NCBI GenBank assembly: GCA_002353935.1 | Contig: DEKP01000021.1 | Span: 3,811-54,545 of the forward strand | Source of the DNA: Ruminococcaceae bacterium UBA2719 | Lineage (GTDB): Bacteria; Bacillota; Clostridia; Oscillospirales; Acutalibacteraceae | Direction: 5' to 3' | Length of the DNA stretch: 50,735 nt | Shown: positions 16,434 through 24,318 of the stretch, piece by piece | Position numbering within the stretch: the first letter of the stretch is position 1 | Layout of the letters: each line of letters begins with the position of its first letter | Notes under the pieces: generated by a model | Database searches by the model: none | Seen by the model: the letters and a program-made list of their open reading frames with translations, nothing else | What the model was told of the DNA's origin: nothing | Translations under genes and position numbers: made by a program

Positions 16434-17243
16434 ATGAGTATAGATGTAAATAAACCCTTAGAGAATCCAAATCTCAGCGCATTACTTAAAAAATTTAATA
16501 ATTGCGATGACTCAAAGCGCCAAGAACAGCAAGAGAAAATAGCTGAAGAGCTGGCAATGAATGCTAATTTACTGGCAATGGTTAATCTTGATGAAGCTAA
16601 GATAGAACATAAGGATGATCATACAGAAGCCTTTAAAAAGGGTTCATATGTTTCATTTGCAATGTTCCAAGCTGCAAATGAAATAGCTTACTTAGCCGTA
16701 TTTACAGATTGGAATGAAATATACAAAAATGAAGAAATGAAAAATACTAAAGTGAATACCTTTATTCTCTCTTTTGACGATATGGCTGCTATAACCGCCG
16801 GCAAAGCAGGAATTGTAATAAATCCGTTTAGCGATAACTTTATTATTACGCCAGAAAACGTAGTCCATATAAAACAGCATAAAGATAATATCACCAGAGG
16901 ATATTCAGAACATGTTGTTGAAAAAGAAACGCCTGTAAAAATTGGAGAGCCATCCGATTATCCAACCGAAATGGTGGAAGCTATTAGATCATATGCCAAG
17001 ACAAATAAAAACATAAAATCAATATGGTTAAAGCTGATGATAAAAGATAATGAACAAAGCTATTTGTTGATTTTGGATTTTAAAGGAGATGCGAATACTG
17101 TGTTCTCTGCAATCTCACGTGCAGCTACTCCTCATATTCATAATGGTTTACCTATTGATATGGTGCCTTTTGCGAGTGAATTTGGCAAAAACAGTGCAAT
17201 AGGAAAGCCGTTTTATAGGAGAAAGAAAGGCTTGTTTTGGTAA
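16434..17243 (+). CDS. SseB-like protein with C-terminal SseB domain
   Basis: 269 aa, soluble, no signal peptide. The first part (about 50-160: SYVSFAMFQAANEIAYLAVFTDWNEI, then AGKAGIVINPFSDNFII) resembles the SseB N-terminal domain. The second (about 170-250: VKIGEPSDYP, YLLILDFKGDANTVFSAISRAATPH) resembles the SseB C-terminal domain. The biochemical function is not established. SseB-type and SUFU-type proteins recur in polymorphic-toxin immunity loci, which fits the SUFU neighbour 48 bp downstream (inference). The ATG start follows GGGAG. Confidence 0.72.
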   Translation: MSIDVNKPLENPNLSALLKKFNNCDDSKRQEQQEKIAEELAMNANLLAMVNLDEAKIEHKDDHTEAFKKGSYVSFAMFQAANEIAYLAVFTDWNEIYKNEEMKNTKVNTFILSFDDMAAITAGKAGIVINPFSDNFIITPENVVHIKQHKDNITRGYSEHVVEKETPVKIGEPSDYPTEMVEAIRSYAKTNKNIKSIWLKLMIKDNEQSYLLILDFKGDANTVFSAISRAATPHIHNGLPIDMVPFASEFGKNSAIGKPFYRRKKGLFW

Positions 17244-17291
17244 TTATATTTTTGTTATAAAATAATTTATATATGAGAGAGGAAAGTATAT

Positions 17292-17987
17292 ATGGGACTA
17301 TTTGATAAGTTAAAGAAAAAAGAAACAACAACTGAAAACGAAAGAAAAACAATTGATATTGAAGTTCCGGATAATGACGAAGTAAACACGGTCGGTTGGG
17401 ATGCCATTACACAAGAGTTCGAAAGAGTTTATCCCGGACAAGATAATCCAAAGCATTATGGGCCAATAATAAAATGGATATTCGGTGGAAACGATCCTTT
17501 GGATGGAATCAGCATTTATGATGGTGGTAAATACTGGCATTTTGTTTCATTTGGTCTAACTGAAATCTATGATAAAGAAAGTGGTTGTCCTGAAACAAGT
17601 GGTTATGGCTATGAACTTACTTTTAAACTTAAAAAAGACAATTACGAAGATGAAGAAGCTGAAATTAGAAACATCTGTGGAATCTTACAAATGATTGCAC
17701 GGCTTACGTTTACTAAGGGAGAAGTATTCCAACCATTTGAGTTTATTTATACGGGTCAAACAACAGGAATTGACGCAAAACAAAAATCCAATCTAACTGG
17801 ATTTATTACAGTGAAAGATCCTACCGTTGAAACTATCAATACGCCAAATGGTAAAGTGGAGTTTTTAGAACTGATTGGAATGACTGATGCAGAATTGAAG
17901 ACATTATCAACTGTTAGTTCTGTGATGAAAATATATGAAAAGCTCGGAACTGATATAACCGATTATCATCGTGAATCAGTTATCTGA
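17292..17987 (+). CDS. Suppressor-of-fused (SUFU) domain protein
   Basis: 231 aa, soluble. The SUFU fold is recognised from GWDAITQEFERVYPGQDNPKHYGP (about 34-57), IFGGNDPLDGISIYDGGKYWHFVSFGLTEIY, and YGYELTFKLKK (about 108-118). Bacterial SUFU proteins often act as immunity proteins against secreted nuclease or other toxins. No toxin is visible here. A decayed second copy lies directly downstream. A GAGAGG site precedes the ATG. Confidence 0.85.
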   Translation: MGLFDKLKKKETTTENERKTIDIEVPDNDEVNTVGWDAITQEFERVYPGQDNPKHYGPIIKWIFGGNDPLDGISIYDGGKYWHFVSFGLTEIYDKESGCPETSGYGYELTFKLKKDNYEDEEAEIRNICGILQMIARLTFTKGEVFQPFEFIYTGQTTGIDAKQKSNLTGFITVKDPTVETINTPNGKVEFLELIGMTDAELKTLSTVSSVMKIYEKLGTDITDYHRESVI

Positions 17988-18027
17988 ATTTAGTTTTGTT
18001 TTGCAATAGTGATTATAGGAAGAGTCA

Positions 18028-18120
18028 ACGGGATCATTTGATATGTTTTAAAAAAAGAAGAAACAAACAACAATCTACCTAAAAGCGAAAACAAAATCAA
18101 CAGCAAAGAATGGAATGCTT
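18028..18120 (+). pseudogene. Truncated, frameshifted 5' remnant of a second SUFU gene
   Basis: The DNA aligns with the start of the upstream SUFU gene including its ribosome-site region (GGAAAGTATAT versus GGAAGAGTCA). The start codon is now ACG and a frameshift lies in the A-run after codon 7. In the repaired frame it reads KKEETNNNLPKSENKINS then KEWNA, parallel to the SUFU N-terminus ending in GWDAI. Similarity stops about 10 bp before the second copy of the tRNA-Leu 3' repeat, so the fragment was probably cut by the event that created that junction. Confidence 0.68.
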
Positions 18121-18129
18121 CGCTGTGCT

Positions 18130-18149
18130 AGTATTAGTGTTCATAACGG
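18130..18149 (+). repeat. 20-bp direct repeat, copy 2
   Basis: Exact second copy of the 20-mer at the tRNA-Leu 3' end (12392-12411). The following hairpin is also homologous to the tRNA terminator. No tRNA sequence precedes this copy; a SUFU remnant does. Together the copies delimit 12392-18149. Confidence 0.8.
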
Positions 18150-18174
18150 ATGCAGTTATGGACACTCTTTTTTT
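18136..18174 (+). terminator. Terminator homologous to the tRNA-Leu terminator
   Basis: AGTGTTCATAAC (18136-18147) pairs with GTTATGGACACT (18155-18166), one G-U included, followed by C and T7. It is a diverged copy of the tRNA-Leu terminator and remains functional in appearance. Confidence 0.85.
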
Positions 18175-18374
18175 GCTCTGTTTCAATATTTAGTATTTAT
18201 CCTAATATTGACATAGAGATTATAATGTATACTTTACCGGCAACAGCAAATAATTCTATTGTATAGCCGGAAAATATTTTGAAGAAATATTTTTATAGAC
18301 ATTTAGGATTTTATGTGATATTATAAACGAAAATAAAAAGGATAGACTTTTATGTTCTTTAAGGAGGATTTGTT
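18175..18374. other. Upstream region of rubrerythrin
   Basis: No gene is present. TTGACA at 18208-18213 is visible, but the nearest good -10 (TATACT, 18229-18234) is only 15 bp away, so the promoter is uncertain. A TTATAAT half-site lies at 18220-18226, but no complete PerR-type palindrome was found. AAGGAGG at 18360-18366 is the rubrerythrin ribosome site. Confidence 0.4.
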
Positions 18375-18914
18375 ATGGCAAACAAATATGAAGGTACACA
18401 AACTGAAAAGAATTTACAGGCAGCTTTTGCCGGAGAATCACAGGCAAGAAACAAGTATACATTTTTTGCGTCAAAAGCAAAAAAAGAAGGCTTTGAGCAA
18501 ATTTCAGCCTTGTTTTTAAAAACTGCCGACAATGAAAAAGAACATGCAAAAATGTGGTTTAAAGAATTGTGCGGGATAGGTACAACAGCAGAAAATTTAA
18601 GCAGCGCTGCTGACGGAGAAAACTATGAGTGGACAGATATGTATGAGAATTTTGCTAAAACTGCTGAGGAAGAAGGATTTGCAGAACTTGCAGACAAATT
18701 CCGCAAGGTAGGCGAAATAGAAAAGCACCACGAGGAGCGTTATCGTGCGCTGCTCAAAAATGTTGAGATGCAGGAAGTTTTCAAGAAAAGCGAGGTTAAG
18801 GTTTGGGAGTGCCGTAATTGTGGTCATATTGTAGTAGGTGTGCAGGCCCCCGATGTTTGTCCTACTTGTGATCATCCTCAAAGCTATTTTGAGGTTCATG
18901 CAGAGAATTATTAA
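18375..18914 (+). CDS. rbr: Rubrerythrin (peroxide-reducing diiron protein)
   Basis: 179 aa. The N-terminal ferritin-like domain carries carboxylate/His ligands in AAFAGESQARNKY, DNEKEHAKMW and EKHHEERY. The C-terminal rubredoxin-like [Fe(SCys)4] domain has the CxxC pairs CRNCG (near 148) and CPTC (near 164). It reduces hydrogen peroxide to water with NAD(P)H-derived electrons in anaerobes. The AAGGAGG site and ATG are unambiguous. It stands alone between terminators. Confidence 0.95.
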   Translation: MANKYEGTQTEKNLQAAFAGESQARNKYTFFASKAKKEGFEQISALFLKTADNEKEHAKMWFKELCGIGTTAENLSSAADGENYEWTDMYENFAKTAEEEGFAELADKFRKVGEIEKHHEERYRALLKNVEMQEVFKKSEVKVWECRNCGHIVVGVQAPDVCPTCDHPQSYFEVHAENY

Positions 18915-18960
18915 TAAAATTGTAAAACCGATTTGCTGCTAATAATTATTGTTTAAATAT

Positions 18961-18991
18961 AAGTCGTCGCAAGCTATGCTTGTGGCGACTT
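18961..18991 (+). terminator. Hairpin after rubrerythrin
   Basis: A 14-nt imperfect inverted repeat (18961-18974 with 18978-18991) has a 3-nt loop. The following sequence is TACTTAA with no real T-tract, so termination strength is uncertain. Confidence 0.5.
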
Positions 18992-19033
18992 ACTTAATGT
19001 GTAACGCTTGTTTATATGTAAAAGGAGCAGGGC

Positions 19034-19753
19034 ATGATACATAAGATAGTATTAAACGGAAGATTAATTGAATATGATTTGCTGAGAAAGCGGGTAAAAA
19101 ATGTGAACCTCAGAATAAAATCCGATCTGAGCATAAATGTATCTGCAAATCCCAGAGTATCTGTAAAATTTATAGAAGAATTCATTTTTTCAAAGGCGGA
19201 TTTTATATTAAAAAGCCTTGAAAAATATGAAAAACTTAAACTCGCCACACCACAAAAGAAGCAATATGTAGATGATGAAACGTTTTTACTGCTTGGAAAA
19301 GATTTTAGGCTTCGTTTGAGAGAGGGAGAAAACAAGGTTAGTGTTGATGAGAGTTATCTAATCTTATCAGCAAAAGATATTTCTAATTTAGAATTAAAAT
19401 CTAAAATTTTGGACGAATTTTTTAAATTAAAATGTATGGGAATAGTAGAAGATCTTAGCAGGTCGGTGTATCCTTATTTTAAAAAAGCCGGGGTAACTTA
19501 TCCGAATATAAAATTTAGAAAGATGAAATCACAATGGGGAAGCTGCAATATGAAAAAGGGAGTTTTAACCTTTAATACTTTGCTTATACATACTCCCTTG
19601 TCATGTATAGAATATGTTGTGGTCCATGAGTTTTCGCACTTTTTGGTTTTTAATCATTCCAAAAAATTTTATGAAATCGTAGAAAAACTTATCCCCGATT
19701 GGAAAACAAGAAAGAATTTGTTGAATACTTATGCACGTAACATAATAATTTGA
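19034..19753 (+). CDS. YgjP-like zinc metallopeptidase-domain protein
   Basis: 239 aa soluble protein with the gluzincin-like site VVHEFSHF (HExxH near residue 196) followed by NHSKKFYEIVEKLIPDWKTRK. This is the DUF45/YgjP arrangement, related to SprT/M48 folds. The N-terminal half has the family pattern KRVKNVNLRIKSD...VSANPRVS. The substrate is unknown; relatives occur near restriction systems or alone. A GGAGCAGGGC-type ribosome site precedes ATG 19034. It converges on mazF. Confidence 0.85.
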   Translation: MIHKIVLNGRLIEYDLLRKRVKNVNLRIKSDLSINVSANPRVSVKFIEEFIFSKADFILKSLEKYEKLKLATPQKKQYVDDETFLLLGKDFRLRLREGENKVSVDESYLILSAKDISNLELKSKILDEFFKLKCMGIVEDLSRSVYPYFKKAGVTYPNIKFRKMKSQWGSCNMKKGVLTFNTLLIHTPLSCIEYVVVHEFSHFLVFNHSKKFYEIVEKLIPDWKTRKNLLNTYARNIII

Positions 19754-19788
19754 TAGAAGCATATAAATATGTTATACATTCAATACAA

Positions 19789-19859
19789 GGGAGCGACTTT
19801 TTCTTTGACTCTAGAAAATCAGTGATTTACATAGTCAAAGAAGTTGTTGAGTCGCACCC
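19789..19859. repeat. Large inverted repeat between convergent genes
   Basis: GGGAGCGACT (19789-19798) pairs with AGTCGCACCC (19850-19859) with one mismatch. TCTTTGACT (19802-19810) pairs with AGTCAAAGA (19833-19841). The two parts form a long interrupted hairpin in the gap between the YgjP-like gene and mazF, probably a bidirectional terminator. A miniature mobile element is less likely; no target duplication was identified. Confidence 0.5.
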
Positions 19860-19886
19860 TTTTGATTTGTATTTATTTATAATTGT

Positions 19887-20234
19887 TTATCCTATTAATC
19901 CAAAGGATACAGACAAGGCTTTATTTATTTCTTTCATAGAATTATCATCGATGGTTCCCATTTTTTCTTTAAGGCGTTTCTTGTCTATGGTTCTGACTTG
20001 CTCTAATAGTACCACCGAGTCTTTTGAAAGTCCGCTTGACAGCGCACCGATTGATATGTGAGTTGGCAGACTGGCTTTTGATTGTCTGCTGGTTATTGCT
20101 GCAGCTATCACAGTAGGCGAGTATCGGTTGCCGACGTCGTTTTGTACTATAAGTACAGGACGAATTCCACCTTGTTCCGAGCCTACTACAGGACTTAGAT
20201 CAGCGTAGAAAATATCTCCGCGTTTTATGTTCAA
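19887..20234 (-). CDS. MazF/PemK-family mRNA interferase (EndoA)
   Basis: 115 aa toxin endoribonuclease, very close in sequence pattern to the Bacillus EndoA/MazF: KRGDIFYADLSPVVGSEQGG, RPVLIVQND, AAITSRQSKASLPTH and LLEQVRTIDKKRL. TTG 20234 is preferred: AGGAG at 20249-20245 is 10 nt upstream and the protein then starts exactly like EndoA. An in-frame GTG at 20243 is only 1 nt from that site. The ~100 bp upstream have no ORF for a MazE/EndoAI antitoxin, which is unusual for a toxin of this family. Confidence 0.93.
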   Translation of the reverse strand: MNIKRGDIFYADLSPVVGSEQGGIRPVLIVQNDVGNRYSPTVIAAAITSRQSKASLPTHISIGALSSGLSKDSVVLLEQVRTIDKKRLKEKMGTIDDNSMKEINKALSVSFGLIG

Positions 20235-20345
20235 ACTATTCACGCTCCTGAATTTTTACTGTTACTAATATTCTTGACTTTAACTTGTCAATTTATACTT
20301 AGTACATAATATTTAAAAATTCAGACGGTGTGATTATTGAAAGCC

Positions 20346-21500
20346 TTAATTTTTGTCTATATGGATAACTGCATAGTAGTTTTTGTATTTTTCTCTGATT
20401 AATTTTTGTGCCTCTTTTTTGATTTCATCGTCGCTGAGCTTTATTTCAAAAGGTACGACAATATCAAATATCAGCTTGTTATGATTGTTTTGTGAAACAA
20501 TTCTAAAATCATGAATAGTAATTTTTTCGTCTATTTTCTTTAATAGATTAGCTACATCATATTTCATTTCTATTAGATTTGTATCAGAAAGATCCACAGG
20601 ATCCATATGAATTGTCGCCATGCACCCAAGTTCATTGTATAAATCATTTTCTATTTTATCTATCATATCGTGAATTTCATATATATTTTCGTTTCCGTCT
20701 ATTTCTGCATGAAGAGATATTATTTGTCGGTTGGGACCGTAGTCATGTACAACTAAATCATGTATTCCTTTAACTTTTTCATATTTCATTACAATGTCGC
20801 AGATGTTATCGACAAATTCTTTGTCGGGGGTGGTTCCGAGAAGAGGCGCGATGGTATCTTTAGCGGAATTTATCCCGGCGTACATAATGAGCAAGGCTAC
20901 CAAGACTCCTGTATATCCGTCAATGTTTACTTTAGTAAAAATTGATACTATCATGGATATCATTACAATAGCTGTAGCAAAGGCATCCGATAAAGAGTCG
21001 ATGGCACTGGCTCTTATACTGGCTGAGTTTAATTCTTTGTCTATGTTATGATTGTATATGTACATATAAATTTTTACTAAAATGCAAATTCCAAGTATTA
21101 TAAAGGCAGTTATGCTTGTTTCAAGTGGTTCGGGAAAAATTATTTTTTTAATAGAAGAATAGCCTAATTTTAATGATAATATGATAATAGCTACCGATAT
21201 ACCGAGACCCGAAAGATATTCTATTCTGCCGTGACCGAACGGATGCCTTTTATCGGGTTTTATGTCTGCAAATTTAAATCCCATGAGTGCGATTAAAGAC
21301 GAGCCCGCATCGCTTAAGTTATTAAATGCATCTGCTGTTATAGTAATAGATAAAGTAAGCGCGCCTGCGATATATTTAATTATAAACAAAATAATATTTA
21401 ACAAGATACCAAATCCGCTGCATATTATGCCTGTTTTGCGGCGAACCGTTTTCTTGTCATCTGTAGTTTTTATAAATAATTTTTGAAGCAGTTTTATCAT
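20346..21500 (-). CDS. Cation diffusion facilitator, likely Mn(II) exporter type
   Basis: 384 aa. It has a six-segment CDF membrane domain (about 15-225) and a cytoplasmic metal-binding C-terminal domain with VHDYGPNRQIISLHAEIDG. The transport-site residues read NxxxD in segment 2 (DAFNNLSDAG) and DxxxD in segment 5 (SAIDSLSDA). This N-D-D-D set resembles Mn(II) exporters such as streptococcal MntE and differs from Zn exporters, which have His in segment 5. HPFGHGRIEYL follows segment 2. The C-terminus is extended by about 90 residues. GGAG precedes the ATG at 21500. Confidence 0.88.
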   Translation of the reverse strand: MIKLLQKLFIKTTDDKKTVRRKTGIICSGFGILLNIILFIIKYIAGALTLSITITADAFNNLSDAGSSLIALMGFKFADIKPDKRHPFGHGRIEYLSGLGISVAIIILSLKLGYSSIKKIIFPEPLETSITAFIILGICILVKIYMYIYNHNIDKELNSASIRASAIDSLSDAFATAIVMISMIVSIFTKVNIDGYTGVLVALLIMYAGINSAKDTIAPLLGTTPDKEFVDNICDIVMKYEKVKGIHDLVVHDYGPNRQIISLHAEIDGNENIYEIHDMIDKIENDLYNELGCMATIHMDPVDLSDTNLIEMKYDVANLLKKIDEKITIHDFRIVSQNNHNKLIFDIVVPFEIKLSDDEIKKEAQKLIREKYKNYYAVIHIDKN

Positions 21501-21594
21501 TATGATCTCCGAAGGTTTAAATTTTAATAAAAATTTTTATCCGCAATTTACAAATAGCGTTTTAAGAGTATAATATTATTCGGAAGTGATTTTT

Positions 21595-22473
21595 GTGAAT
21601 AGCAGAAATAAAGGAATCATATTTATAATAATATCAGCGTTTTTCTTTGCGCTGATGAATATGTTTGTAAAATTGTCGGGTGATTTGCCTACGCTGCAAA
21701 AGGTGTTTTTTAGAAACGCGGTAGCGGCAGTGTTTGCGTTTATAGTTCTTGTTAAGAACAAAGCGCCTCTAAAACCTGCTAAAAAAGGCAATCTCAAGTT
21801 TTTGATACTGCGAACGGTTTGCGGTCTTCTGGGAGTTATATGCAATTTTTATGCTCTTGACAGGCTCATTTTGAGTGACGCCTCTATTCTTAATAAAATG
21901 TCACCGTTTTTTGCAATATTATTTTCGTTTATTCTGATAAAAGAAAAGCCGAATTTAGTTCAGTGGGTTAGTGTAATAGGTGCGTTTTTGGGAGCGGTGT
22001 TTGTTATAAAGCCCAGCTTTTCGAACGCTGCGTTTATACCATCGATAATAGGGTTCATGGGCGGAGCTTTTGCCGGTGCGGCATATACTTTCGTAAGAAA
22101 ACTTGGTACTTTGTCCGAGAACAGCTCATATATTGTTTTCTTCTTCTCGTTCGTTTCGACTGTTGTTATGACTCCGTTTTTTATTATAGAATTTACTCCT
22201 ATGAGTATTTTGCAGTGGATTTATTTAGGGCTTGCAGGGGTGTCTGCTTGTCTTGCTCAGTTTGCGGTTACAGCTGCGTATAAATCTTCCCCGCCAAAAG
22301 AGATATCTGTTTATGATTTTAGCCAAATTATTTTTGCAGGTATGTTGAGCCTAATAGTTTTTGCTCAGATTCCCGATGTTTATAGCCTAATAGGTTACTT
22401 TATAATCATATTGATGGCGGTTGTAAATTATATTTTTCAAAATTATAGAAAATATCGAAAAAACGATAATTAA
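21595..22473 (+). CDS. EamA/DMT-superfamily transporter
   Basis: 292 aa with ten predicted membrane segments in two EamA repeats (about 8-135 and 150-285). The pattern ALMNMFVKLSG...FRNAVAA...LDRLILSDASILNKMSPFFAILFSFILIKEKP is typical of drug/metabolite transporters. The substrate cannot be told. GTG 21595 is chosen because GGAAG lies 8 nt upstream; an earlier in-frame GTG at 21586 overlaps that site. A clear terminator follows. Confidence 0.85.
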   Translation: MNSRNKGIIFIIISAFFFALMNMFVKLSGDLPTLQKVFFRNAVAAVFAFIVLVKNKAPLKPAKKGNLKFLILRTVCGLLGVICNFYALDRLILSDASILNKMSPFFAILFSFILIKEKPNLVQWVSVIGAFLGAVFVIKPSFSNAAFIPSIIGFMGGAFAGAAYTFVRKLGTLSENSSYIVFFFSFVSTVVMTPFFIIEFTPMSILQWIYLGLAGVSACLAQFAVTAAYKSSPPKEISVYDFSQIIFAGMLSLIVFAQIPDVYSLIGYFIIILMAVVNYIFQNYRKYRKNDN

Positions 22474-22486
22474 TTTTAATTAGTTA

Positions 22487-22516
22487 AACTGCCAACTAGA
22501 GCGTTGGCAGTTTTTT
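22487..22516 (+). terminator. Terminator after the EamA transporter
   Basis: AACTGCCAAC (22487-22496) pairs with GTTGGCAGTT (22503-22512) and ends in T6. The gene on the other strand (lgt) ends 27 bp further on. Confidence 0.9.
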
Positions 22517-22542
22517 GGGAATCATTATTTATTTGATAGATA

Positions 22543-23367
22543 TTAGTTGGTAGAATGCTCTTCTTCGTATTTTTCAACGGGAGCCTTTTTCTTTGAATAT
22601 ACAATAAGCATTATTATAGCCAATATTACGAGCGCAATGCTTATCCACTGAGAGGTTGACAGCCCAAACAAAAAGCCTCTGTATGTATCTCCGCGCCAAA
22701 ATTCAAGGATAAATCTAACCGGAGCATATATAAGCATATATATAAATATCAGGCGTTTTTCCATGATGCATTTTTTAAAGAGATAAAGAATGAGCAAAAA
22801 TATAAGAAGATTGCAAAATGATTCGATTAATTGAAGAGGTAGGCGATTTACTCCGTTGATAGATGGATTTAACTTATTATCATAAACGGTAAATCCAAAT
22901 TTTGATTCTATTCCGTAACAGCATCCACCCAAGAAGCATCCGATTCTTCCGAAAGTATGGAACAAAGGTACACTAACAGCAAATATATCCAGGATTTCAT
23001 CTCGTTTTAAGACTTTTGAATGTTTTGTATATATAAGTATAGCGGCGATAGCTCCCAAAAATCCGCCGTAGAATACCATTCCGCCAAAGGCGTATCCGAG
23101 TAATTGGAAAAAATTCTTTGCCCACAGGTCTTTGATATGAGCAAATGTTTCAATTATTACGTTGAAATTTGTTATACCATAAACGATATGACCACCTATA
23201 GCAGCGCCGATACCGATTGCAATCATAACGAGGATCAAATCATCGAATTTAATATTATATTTCTTTCTAAGAAAATTACAAACAAGAAGACACATACCGG
23301 CGCCTATTACTATCATAATTCCGTACATGCCTATAGTTTTTCCTAAAAATTCAAAAGTAGGGAACAT
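22543..23367 (-). CDS. lgt: Prolipoprotein diacylglyceryl transferase (Lgt family)
   Basis: 274 aa membrane protein with about seven segments. Lgt transfers diacylglycerol from phosphatidylglycerol to the lipobox Cys of prolipoproteins. The signature HTFGRIGCFLGGCCYG (near residue 137) replaces the usual GRIGNF motif, as in a divergent Clostridia branch. The conserved FY(G)GFLGA and APVRFILEFWRGD segments are present. AAAGG lies 10 nt before ATG 23367. The Cys-rich catalytic loop leaves some room for a relative with altered specificity. Confidence 0.83.
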   Translation of the reverse strand: MFPTFEFLGKTIGMYGIMIVIGAGMCLLVCNFLRKKYNIKFDDLILVMIAIGIGAAIGGHIVYGITNFNVIIETFAHIKDLWAKNFFQLLGYAFGGMVFYGGFLGAIAAILIYTKHSKVLKRDEILDIFAVSVPLFHTFGRIGCFLGGCCYGIESKFGFTVYDNKLNPSINGVNRLPLQLIESFCNLLIFLLILYLFKKCIMEKRLIFIYMLIYAPVRFILEFWRGDTYRGFLFGLSTSQWISIALVILAIIMLIVYSKKKAPVEKYEEEHSTN

Positions 23368-23390
23368 AAAATAAAACCTTTCGTTAGAAA

Positions 23391-23422
23391 AATTGCAGTC
23401 AGTCTGTTGACTGACTGCAATT
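23391..23422 (-). terminator. Terminator of the DUF4190-like gene
   Basis: A 14-bp perfect inverted repeat (23391-23404 with 23409-23422) has a 4-nt loop. Read on the minus strand it is followed by TTTTTCT, so it ends the transcript coming from 23794. Confidence 0.85.
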
Positions 23423-23449
23423 AATTTGTTATCAATTTTTTGACTAAAA

Positions 23450-23794
23450 TCAGCCGACTGAGCTTACGAGGCTTGAAAGTTCGTTAAGAGCGCTCGAAAC
23501 ATCAGGATCATTGCTTGCAGCACAAGCAGCGCAAGATACGCAAATTGTGCAAGCAAAAAGCATGATTACTGAAAGAACTAAGCCAATGATAGAAACAATC
23601 AGACCCGCAACAGCTAAACCTTTTGCCTGACCAGCAGCAACAAGCTTGTTTTTGCCTTTGACAGAAAGGATCAAACCAACTACAGCACAAGCTACAGCTG
23701 CAATGTTAACCATATAAAACCAAGCCAGTACAATTGAAACGATACCTAAGATCAAGCCTACAATTGCTAAAGTTTTACCGTTATTATTCTCCAT
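23450..23794 (-). CDS. Small DUF4190-type membrane protein
   Basis: 114 aa. A short Asn-rich N-terminus (MENNNGK) is followed by two blocks of hydrophobic segments (about 8-43 and 58-85) with the Gly-rich pattern AIVGLILGIVSI. Repeats of this kind are seen in DUF4190 proteins. A Cys-rich stretch (CTICVSCAACAAS, near 85-97) precedes a Ser-rich tail. The function is unknown. AAGGAGGA precedes the ATG. Confidence 0.72.
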   Translation of the reverse strand: MENNNGKTLAIVGLILGIVSIVLAWFYMVNIAAVACAVVGLILSVKGKNKLVAAGQAKGLAVAGLIVSIIGLVLSVIMLFACTICVSCAACAASNDPDVSSALNELSSLVSSVG

Positions 23795-23925
23795 TGTTAT
23801 ATCCTCCTTAAATGATTTATGATAAAGTACCCTTCATCATTAAAAGAATTATATATGATTTTAACTATAAAGTCAATATTAGGAATTGAATTTTTGTAGC
23901 TTTATAAAACAATGTAAAAAAGGTG

Positions 23926-23954
23926 TTGACAATTATGAGTATTTGTGTTAAATT
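23926..23954 (+). promoter_or_regulatory. Promoter of the isoleucine T-box unit
   Basis: TTGACA at 23926-23931 and TAAATT at 23949-23954 with 17-bp spacing lie just upstream of T-box Stem I. Confidence 0.7.
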
Positions 23955-23974
23955 AATTTCAAATAATATAGAGA

Positions 23975-24270
23975 TAAAGGCTATGACGAAGACAGCTTTG
24001 ATAAAGCATTTTAAGAGAGTCGGCATTTTGGTGTAAGCCGATAATGTTTATCATTTTGCCCATCACTTCTGAGCCGGAAGCCCGAAAAATGTTATATTTT
24101 TAGTTTTAATTTAAAGAATTAACATTTAGTAGATGTTTCCCGTGATTGCTGCGTAAAGGCATAGGGGTTGTTGGACTCCGAGAGTGGCAGCTTTATTAAC
24201 TGCAATTTGAGTGGTACCGCGGATGTGATTTTCACACTCGTCTCAAAATCTTTGAGACGAGTGTTTTTTA
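23975..24270 (+). promoter_or_regulatory. T-box leader, specifier AUC (isoleucine)
   Basis: All T-box parts are present. Stem I has its K-turn base (GGCT 23979-23982 with AGCC 24072-24075), a 4-bp helix (GAAG 23988-23991 with CTTC 24066-24069), the AGAGAG bulge and a GGTG apical loop. The conserved T-box TGGTACCGCGG ends at 24222, and a 14-bp terminator (24234-24247 with 24251-24264) carries a T-tract. The triplet before the purine above the basal helix is ATC at 24062-24064, i.e. Ile. Uncharged tRNA-Ile should permit read-through into the ligase gene. T-box identity is certain; the specifier reading comes from aligning all three leaders. Confidence 0.88.
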
Positions 24271-24318
24271 TTTATTTAATCAATATATTAGTATATTGAT
24301 AGTATCGGAGGAATTATT

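Noticed and set aside
12392..18149. Definite prophage or integrative element with att sites
   Set aside because: No integrase, recombinase, phage or conjugation gene lies between the repeats, so only a flanking duplication is claimed.
18208..18330. PerR box upstream of rubrerythrin
   Set aside because: Only one half-site (TTATAAT) matches; the second half is too diverged to call an operator.
19750..20061. 103-codon plus-strand ORF
   Set aside because: It runs through a hairpin and antisense to mazF, whose reading frame is unmistakable.
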